From positions 32,757 through 42,530 of the forward strand of contig DBXF01000047.1 in the NCBI GenBank assembly GCA_002309295.1: DNA of 9,774 bases, read 5' to 3'. This DNA comes from Bacteroidales bacterium UBA1219 (lineage in GTDB: Bacteria > Bacteroidota > Bacteroidia > Bacteroidales > P3). The first letter of the stretch is position 1, and each line of letters begins with the position of its first letter. The translations under genes and the position numbers were made by a program. Below, piece after piece: positions 6,163 to 9,774 of the stretch. The notes beneath the pieces are model-generated. The model was given only the letters and a program-made list of their open reading frames with translations. It was not told the DNA's origin and searched no databases.

Positions 6163-6195
6163 TCCGCTTCGCTATCAAAACAGCCACTGGCGGTT
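6163..6195. repeat. Two-hairpin GCTATC element, copy 2
   Basis: Seen: TCCGCTTCGCTATC (6163-6176), then an imperfect hairpin with arms AACAGCC (6179-6185) and GGCGGTT (6189-6195), loop ACT, 6 of 7 pairs. The stretch 6163-6190 matches 8000-8027 at 25 of 28 positions. The rest of spacer 6107-6355 holds a weak hairpin (CCACC 6219-6223 / GGTGG 6245-6249 around a T/A run) and a promoter-like box, but no credible gene. Confidence 0.65.
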
Positions 6196-6322
6196 CCTTC
6201 ACTGTTCGGCCCACCGCGCCACCGATTTTTTGCAAAAATTGTTTGGTGGGGGCTGTTGCCGCTTGTGCTATATGTGGTTATGTGTCTTTTTCCGTTTTGC
6301 ATTTATGTTCGGTTTGGTTTTG

Positions 6323-6330
6323 CAAAGGTA
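6323..6330 (-). promoter_or_regulatory. Orphan promoter-like box TACCTTTG
   Basis: Seen: TACCTTTG on the minus strand (TAnnTTTG) within TGCAAAGGTAC, resembling the TGCAAAGNTACG core of the two lipoprotein promoters. It lies just downstream of a minus-strand gene and points into a gene-free spacer towards the convergent ligase gene. It is either a decayed third copy of that promoter or the start of a small or antisense RNA. Confidence 0.3.
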
Positions 6331-6355
6331 CTTTATAACAAGATGTATTTTTGAA

Positions 6356-6892
6356 TTAAAGTTTTGGTAACCAGTTATGTATTAGCCCTAAATTCTCTCG
6401 TTTCAAGTATTTATTCAATATTTCATATAATAGTAGAATTTGTTTTTCCGTGGTGAAACCTATTATTTTTATTTTTTTTATTTCGGCATCTTTCATCAAA
6501 TATATTTTTGTCCGGTCCATATCCATACCATGGCAAACATAAGAGGTGTCCCATTCATTCCAACCTTGCTTCGTTAAAATTTTAATACTTAACATATCCG
6601 AATTGGAAATTTCAATCGTCTTTATATGCATGTGTTTAATGAGGTGATTATTCCAGTCGATACCATAAACAACCATAACTGTATCAACAACATAAATTTC
6701 AACACCCCGATATTTTCTCATATAATTATCGGAATGCGTTGGAAATAAAAGTTGCTGTACACATACCAAATAATCCTCTGGAACAGTTGTTCTATAGATG
6801 TCTTTTTTTAACAATGAACATGATTGAAAAACAATAATTATTATACTAATTATTGTAAATGCTATAAGTTTTTTCTTTGGAAAAGGATTCAT
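6356..6892 (-). CDS. Putative lipoprotein of unknown function
   Basis: Seen: 178 residues. A lysine-rich N-terminus (MNPFPKKK) is followed by a very hydrophobic run (IAFTIISIIIIVF, 10-22) and QSC-S, with Cys25 as a probable lipidation site, so the mature protein would be anchored in the outer or inner membrane facing the periplasm. The mature part alternates short hydrophobic and charged stretches (VEIYVVDTVMVVYGID, about 65-80; EIKKIKIIGFT), suggesting beta strands. I recognise no family. Base composition is strongly AT-rich compared with tpiA, the ligase or the AlkZ-related gene, consistent with recent acquisition. Its promoter region (6995-7089) is a near copy of the one before the next lipoprotein gene, although the two proteins themselves do not look alike. 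No Shine-Dalgarno; ATG at 6892 precedes a good signal peptide. Confidence 0.75.
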   Translation of the reverse strand: MNPFPKKKLIAFTIISIIIIVFQSCSLLKKDIYRTTVPEDYLVCVQQLLFPTHSDNYMRKYRGVEIYVVDTVMVVYGIDWNNHLIKHMHIKTIEISNSDMLSIKILTKQGWNEWDTSYVCHGMDMDRTKIYLMKDAEIKKIKIIGFTTEKQILLLYEILNKYLKRENLGLIHNWLPKL

Positions 6893-6994
6893 GTTGAAAT
6901 ATTATGGGGACTTCTAATTTTACATTATTTCTGATTTCACAGTCATTTTATTCGATTTTTTGCGAAGTCTGTTAAACAAATAACGAACAAAACG

Positions 6995-7089
6995 ACACTG
7001 CAAAGTTACGATTTATTTTGGATTTTGGTGAACTGTGACCAGTGATGAGTGAACTGAGATTGGTGGATTGTAAGTTTTGTGTATATGTC
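6995..7089 (-). repeat. Duplicated promoter-plus-heptad module, copy 1 (TAACTTTG box 7001-7008)
   Basis: Seen: about 95 bp that aligns to 7829-7924 with, by hand count, eight mismatches and one gap. It contains the minus-strand -7 box TAACTTTG (complement of 7001-7008) about 110 nt before the lipoprotein ATG at 6892. Upstream of that box are heptads from 7028 (GTGAACT, GTGACCA, and so on). The module ends in the shared GTGTATATGTC. The remaining leader 6893-6994 holds only a 6-bp distant inverted repeat (GACTTC 6909-6914 / GAAGTC 6964-6969). Confidence 0.85.
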
Positions 7090-7148
7090 TTAACTTTTTC
7101 ATAACGGCAGTGAGAATCATTATTGTTTTTCGTATTTCTAACCCAACA

Positions 7149-7754
7149 TTACGGATTGGTATTATGTGCTGATTCTTTCAGTTGTCTTTCATACAATTGT
7201 CTTTCATATTGAATTATTTCTATCATTTTTCTTGGTGTATACCAATGATTTCCAAGCTCTATGTATTTTCCTTTAATATACAATGAAGTGTCTTTACTGT
7301 AAAAAAATATCGACCGATAAGTACGACAAGTATAACTGTGAGTATCGTCGTCGTGTTTTTGCACACTATAAAAATTGTTTTCTGAACAAAAAAATATAAC
7401 AGCTTTTAACTGTTCAACATTACAACCATAACGTTCTTCAAAAAACACATGCTCCTTAGTTAATGAGTGCCTGATTGAATCTACTCCGGATTCTTCAACA
7501 TCAACAAAATAGTTATCTTCATAATTTATTAAACACCTTCTGCCATTTTGGAATACGAAACAATAATGGCCATTGTTGTCTTTGCCATGTCTTAATAATA
7601 CATAATCAATTCCGTTGAACAATGTATCCAAGTCTTGGTTGGAAACAGGGCATGTCAAATCAACAAGAGAGTCCTGTTCAACAAGAGAGTCATGCCGATG
7701 AACACACGATAAAAAGGCAATCATTATCATTGACAATCCAATTATTTTTTTCAT
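7149..7754 (-). CDS. Putative lipoprotein of unknown function with internal tandem duplications
   Basis: Seen: the frame could start at ATG 7775, but AAGGAGG lies 8 nt before the ATG at 7754, and that start gives a clean signal peptide (MKKIIGLSMIMIAFLSC), with Cys17 as the lipidation site. This start gives 201 residues. Two in-frame tandem duplications are visible in the DNA: 18-bp units at 7661-7678/7679-7696 (DSLV repeated just after the signal peptide) and 15-bp units at 7180-7194/7195-7209 (YERQL repeated near the C-terminus). The body carries aromatic/charged motifs (GHYCFVFQNGRRCLINYEDNYFVDVEESGVD) but no family I recognise. AT-rich like the neighbouring lipoprotein gene and under a near-identical promoter module. 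Inferred: envelope protein, possibly part of an immunity or surface island; not testable here. Confidence 0.75.
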   Translation of the reverse strand: MKKIIGLSMIMIAFLSCVHRHDSLVEQDSLVDLTCPVSNQDLDTLFNGIDYVLLRHGKDNNGHYCFVFQNGRRCLINYEDNYFVDVEESGVDSIRHSLTKEHVFFEERYGCNVEQLKAVIFFCSENNFYSVQKHDDDTHSYTCRTYRSIFFYSKDTSLYIKGKYIELGNHWYTPRKMIEIIQYERQLYERQLKESAHNTNP

Positions 7755-7762
7755 GGCATATT

Positions 7763-7769
7763 CCTCCTT
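7763..7769 (-). promoter_or_regulatory. Strong Shine-Dalgarno AAGGAGG
   Basis: Seen: complement of CCTCCTT, 8 nt before ATG 7754. It decides the start of the lipoprotein gene and is unusual here, because the other genes in the window lack a Shine-Dalgarno. Confidence 0.75.
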
Positions 7770-7828
7770 GCCCATTTGTAACCTAAAGTGTTATAGTTCA
7801 TAACGTTATTGTTGAAAATCAATTTTTC

Positions 7829-7924
7829 ACACTGCAAAGATACGATTTATTTTTGAATTTTGGTGAACTGTGACCAGTGATGAGTGAATTGAGATGGTTG
7901 GTTTGTAAGCTTCGTGTATATGTC
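7829..7924 (-). repeat. Duplicated promoter-plus-heptad module, copy 2 (TATCTTTG box 7835-7842)
   Basis: Seen: near-identical partner of 6995-7089. The minus-strand -7 box TATCTTTG is the complement of 7835-7842, about 80 nt before the ATG at 7754. Heptads start at 7863 (GTGAACT, GTGACCA, GTGATGA). Directly beyond the module (7926) begin the palindromes. Confidence 0.85.
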
Positions 7925-7925
7925 G

Positions 7926-7969
7926 CGTGTCTCCGACACGGCGAGAATTGCTGCGGGATTACAAATCCC
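7926..7969. repeat. Two triloop palindromes
   Basis: Seen: CGTGTC/GACACG with loop TCC (7926-7940), the reverse-orientation twin of the hairpin at 2174-2190, and GGGATT/AATCCC with loop ACA (7955-7969). Both stems are perfect 6-bp pairings in a gene-free spacer. Confidence 0.7.
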
Positions 7970-7999
7970 CATACTAAGAGTGTAGGATTAATATGGTTA

Positions 8000-8033
8000 T
8001 CCGCTTCGCTATCGAAACACCCACCGGTTGTTT
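8000..8033. repeat. Two-hairpin GCTATC element, copy 3
   Basis: Seen: TCCGCTTCGCTATCGAAACA (8000-8019), then arms AAACACC+C and GGTTGTTT (8015-8022 / 8026-8033), loop ACC, 7 of 8 pairs. It is followed by TTTGTTCTCCG (8031-8041), the same string that precedes copy 1 (3307-3316), as if a second unit began here. The remaining spacer 8042-8185 is AT-rich without recognisable features. Confidence 0.65.
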
Positions 8034-8185
8034 GTTCTCCGTTTCATCGGCAGTTCAAAAAAACACAACAAATTTTGCTATTGCAAAAAAAAACGGAAAA
8101 TTTTCAGCCTGCCTTTAGTCTATTACGCCTGATTTTGCAAAACACATCGAAAACAATGAATTAAAAAGCTATATGCCACTTTTAT

Positions 8186-8216
8186 TTTGCAAACAGCCGA
8201 AAAAAACTTATCTTTG
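8186..8216 (+). promoter_or_regulatory. Promoter of the AlkZ-related gene (TTTG-N19-TATCTTTG)
   Basis: Seen: TTTG at 8186-8189, a 19-bp gap and TATCTTTG at 8209-8216, the best full match to the Bacteroidales consensus in the window. Transcription would start near 8223, giving a leader of about 73 nt that contains an upstream ATG (8237). Confidence 0.75.
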
Positions 8217-8236
8217 CACAGCAAAAAACTGACGCC

Positions 8237-8389
8237 ATGCAAGCAATAAAACAGCGGGAACGACGTTTGATTAAGAAAAATAACAACTCAAAAACATGGC
8301 CGAAAAAGGTTATTTTGATGAATATTTCAAGGACTACCATAAACGTAAAGGCGGGCCGAAATACGAGATACACTCGTGTCCGGAGCTGA
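8237..8389 (+). other. Possible upstream ORF overlapping the AlkZ-related gene start
   Basis: Seen: ATG at 8237 opens a 50-codon frame (MQAIKQRERRLIKKNNNSKT and onwards) in a different frame from the main gene, ending at TGA 8387-8389. It is the first ATG after the predicted transcription start. Its product is basic with no family resemblance, and most of it overlaps the real gene, so it may be chance. Confidence 0.25.
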
Positions 8390-9021
8390 TCGACTGCATA
8401 CAGCAGGTCGGTTTTCTGCCTTTGTTGGACAGCGGCATACCGGGTTTCTGTGCCGAGAGCCTTATGGCCGAGGAGTGCCGTTTCACCCAGTTCGACGACG
8501 GCAGCTGGGAATGGCCCCTGTGGCAATGGAAAAGTGCAGCGGTTACCGAAGGCAACTGCGTGTATGGCAAGTTTTTCGACGGCAAGGCAGGATTTATCAG
8601 CCGAGAATGGTGGCCCGATTTCTACAACTGGCGTCGCCATAGCCGTCCCGCACCCGACTACGACAGCGTGGAGGGGGCCATCCTTGCCACCCTTCGCGAA
8701 AACGGCAGTTTCGTGGCCCGCGAGCTGCGTGCCGCCTGCGGCCTGACGGGTCCCAAGATGCGCGGCCGGTTCGACAGCTATGTGAACAAGCTGCAGATGG
8801 GTTGCTATATCGTTACCGAAGATTTTGTATATCCCAGGGACAAGCACGGAAGGGAATACGGTTTCGGATGGTCGCTGCTCACTACGCCCGAAAACCTTTT
8901 TGGCGCGTCGGCCTGCGAACGCGACTGCACCCCAGATAAGTCGTACCAACGCATGGCTGCGCACCTGCACTCGCTGTTGCCCGAAGCCGCAGAAAAGCAG
9001 ATTGCCAAATTGTTGAAATAA
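8296..9021 (+). CDS. AlkZ-related winged-helix protein
   Basis: Seen: 241 residues. N-terminal HSCPELIDCIQQVGFLPLL (26-44), then WEWPLWQWKSAAV (71-83), the hallmark YGKFFDGKAGFISREWWPDF (90-109) with NWRRH, a helix-turn-helix region GAILATLRENGSFVARELRAACGL (127-150), and FDSYVNKLQMGCYIVTEDF (159-177) ending in TPENLFG. This order matches the small AlkZ-related family found in Bacteroidota and Firmicutes. Known: AlkZ/YcaQ itself is a winged-helix DNA glycosylase that removes alkylated or crosslinked bases; the shorter relatives have no established substrate, and I do not see the AlkZ QxQ motif. Inferred: DNA-binding protein, possibly repair. GC-rich like the housekeeping genes, monocistronic, with its own strong promoter. 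The start at 8296 is supported by the A-rich leader; the other upstream ATG is out of frame. Confidence 0.8.
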   Translation: MAEKGYFDEYFKDYHKRKGGPKYEIHSCPELIDCIQQVGFLPLLDSGIPGFCAESLMAEECRFTQFDDGSWEWPLWQWKSAAVTEGNCVYGKFFDGKAGFISREWWPDFYNWRRHSRPAPDYDSVEGAILATLRENGSFVARELRAACGLTGPKMRGRFDSYVNKLQMGCYIVTEDFVYPRDKHGREYGFGWSLLTTPENLFGASACERDCTPDKSYQRMAAHLHSLLPEAAEKQIAKLLK

Positions 9022-9049
9022 AGCACCATCTGAGAATTCAGTGGTGCTT
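9021..9049 (+). terminator. Hairpin after the AlkZ-related gene
   Basis: Seen: AAGCACCA (9021-9028) / TGGTGCTT (9042-9049) with an inner stem CTGA/TCAG and loop GAAT, starting on the last base of the stop codon. No T-run follows, so termination may be factor-assisted or it may only protect the 3' end. A weaker imperfect hairpin lies at 9080-9110. Confidence 0.55.
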
Positions 9050-9154
9050 CGTATAATCGAATATTCCTTTCATTTACGACATTGTAAGTGAAAACAACAT
9101 TCACCCAATGACAATAGGCCGGCTATGTCCTGTGACGGCACTTGTCGGACGGAT

Positions 9155-9319
9155 TCAAAGGCTTTTCAGCCATTTCTCCACCTTGGCTTTGCCAGTGCGC
9201 ACCTCGTGTCCGTAGATGCTGAAGCCTTTCATTACATTGGCCTTGGGAAAAGCTTTCTTAACGTCGCCTACGCAGTTGGCCAGTCCGCTGCCCTCGTGGG
9301 TGGTGAAGGGAATGACTGT
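9155..9319 (-). pseudogene. C-terminal fragment of a flavodoxin
   Basis: Seen: a 54-codon frame, TVIPFTTHEGSG then ANVMKGFSIYGHEV and the end VEKWLKSL, stop at 9155-9157. This is the last strand-helix part of Bacteroidales flavodoxins (Flavodoxin_4 type), in which KTVIPFxTHEGSG is conserved. The FMN-binding N-terminus is missing. Upstream, the frame runs directly into a cyclophilin-like gene that is in another frame, so this fragment can be translated only if a frameshift occurs. Known: intact flavodoxins are FMN electron carriers and in Bacteroidales often sit next to aldo/keto reductases. Inferred: the remnant of a deletion, or an assembly join. Confidence 0.8.
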
Positions 9320-9558
9320 CCCAGGGCGCCGACCTTCTCAAACCCGCCGTAGTCGTGGGCGGTGTAGGTGATGTCGCCCGTCTGTAGGGCGGCCATCAGG
9401 GCGCGTGTCGCCACATTGTCCTCGAGCGTCACCGTGTGGGTCACTTCGCCGATGGTCACGTAGAGTTTCTCGACCAAGGTTTCGCCCATCGAATTGTCGC
9501 CCTTGGTGCATCCGGTCAGCGTTATCGCCGCCATCATCAGTAGTGCTGTTTTCTTCAA
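9268..9558 (-). pseudogene. Truncated cyclophilin-like fold lipoprotein, joined out of frame to flavodoxin
   Basis: Seen: TTG start at 9558 giving MKKTALLMMAAITLTGC with a perfect lipobox LTGC (Cys17), then KLYVTIGEVTHTVTLEDN (31-48), ATRALMAAL and YTAHDYGGFEKVGALGQS (65-82). This is the first half of the small cyclophilin-like fold family common in Bacteroidales. The usual second half (about 50 residues with a GDxxLY...FYG...SYT pattern) is absent: from about 9319 the DNA is flavodoxin read in the wrong frame, and the frame stops at TAG 9268-9270. The 96-residue product could still be exported, but would lack half the fold. Known members have no well-established function. Confidence 0.75.
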
Positions 9559-9578
9559 AATTATTTGTTGATTGAAAG

Positions 9579-9659
9579 TTACTTATTATGGTCAATGAGA
9601 CGTATCTCCTTGTCGGGACTGCCGGCCACCACCATACCCGCCGGCACGTCCTTAATTAG
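9579..9659 (-). pseudogene. C-terminal tail of a hexapeptide-repeat acyltransferase
   Basis: Seen: 26 codons, LIKDVPAGMVVAGSPDKEIR then LIDHNK, stop at 9579-9581. The pattern KDVPxxxVVAGxPxKxIR is the end of left-handed beta-helix (hexapeptide) acetyltransferases such as sugar O-acetyltransferases. Upstream, the frame overlaps the aldo/keto reductase end in another frame, so the rest of the gene is gone. Inferred: the residue of a gene deleted from this cluster. The short length limits certainty. Confidence 0.6.
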
Positions 9660-9666
9660 ACGTTCT

Positions 9667-9774
9667 TTACTTTCCGAACACTTCTTTGGCTTTGTCCATC
9701 TTGGCGGGGATATCGACACCGAAGGGGCAGCGGCTCATGCAGGCACCGCAATGGGTACATTCGCCGGCATGATG
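9667..9774 (-). CDS. Aldo/keto reductase with ferredoxin-type C-terminus (3' end only)
   Basis: Seen: 35 codons entering from the right edge, HHAGECTHCGACMSRCPFGV then DIPAKMDKAKEVFGK, stop at 9667-9669. The spacing C-x2-C-x2-C-x3-C-P binds one 4Fe-4S cluster. The following PFGVDIPAKMDKAKEVF matches the end of aldo/keto reductases that carry a C-terminal Fe-S domain. Known: these are NADPH- or ferredoxin-linked cytosolic oxidoreductases of mostly unknown substrate, frequently clustered with flavodoxin and cyclophilin-like genes in Bacteroidales. Whether the gene is intact upstream cannot be seen. Confidence 0.8.
   Translation of the reverse strand, partial: HHAGECTHCGACMSRCPFGVDIPAKMDKAKEVFGK

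Noticed and set aside
6090..6338. 82-codon open frame after the ligase gene
   Set aside because: It runs through the stop-codon hairpin and the GCTATC element, with a composition typical of spacer DNA.
7775..7775. Upstream ATG start for the second lipoprotein gene
   Set aside because: It would put MGKEEYA in front of the signal peptide and bury the AAGGAGG Shine-Dalgarno that precedes the ATG at 7754.
7877..8164. 95-codon open frame in the spacer before the AlkZ-related gene
   Set aside because: It overlaps the heptad array, two palindromes and the GCTATC element; no family resemblance.

Overview
The window looks like a chromosomal segment of a Bacteroidota bacterium, most likely order Bacteroidales. 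Three things point there: promoters of the TTTG-N19/20-TAnnTTTG type in front of several genes, mostly A-rich leaders with few Shine-Dalgarno sequences, and serC/serA and acyl-CoA ligase proteins that read like Bacteroidales members. The conserved genes are GC-rich. The spacers and two lipoprotein genes are strikingly AT-rich.

Layout. Positions 1-1889 (minus) hold the serine biosynthesis pair serC and serA (serA runs off the left edge), with a four-helix-bundle (S23/IVP-type) gene lying between them. A long spacer (1890-2615) contains a dense cluster of short hairpins. Next comes a secreted CAP-domain protein (plus strand), convergent with triosephosphate isomerase tpiA (minus). tpiA is divergent from a long-chain acyl-CoA ligase (plus). 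Positions 6087-8200 are accessory-looking: two AT-rich lipoprotein genes on the minus strand, each preceded by a copy of the same ~95-bp promoter-plus-heptad sequence, among palindromic repeats. An AlkZ-related winged-helix gene (plus) follows. The right end (minus) is a decayed redox cluster. It holds the ferredoxin-like tail of an aldo/keto reductase, the last ~26 codons of a hexapeptide-type acyltransferase, and a cyclophilin-like lipoprotein gene joined out of frame to the end of a flavodoxin gene.

The spacers are the most unusual part. (i) Many carry 7- or 8-bp periodic tandem repeats whose 'word' differs from spacer to spacer. (ii) At least eight short palindromes have a 3-nt loop. (iii) One two-hairpin element with conserved core GCTATCRAAA recurs three to four times, with stems that differ between copies but remain largely paired. 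No phage, CRISPR, rRNA or tRNA gene was seen. No complete transposase was seen either, so any mobility of these repeats would have to be supplied in trans.

Functionally, serA/serC and tpiA are central metabolism, the ligase activates fatty acids, and the CAP protein and lipoproteins belong to the envelope or periplasm. I see no single new multi-gene system. The best candidates for something undescribed are the covarying hairpin family and the duplicated regulatory module of the two lipoprotein genes.
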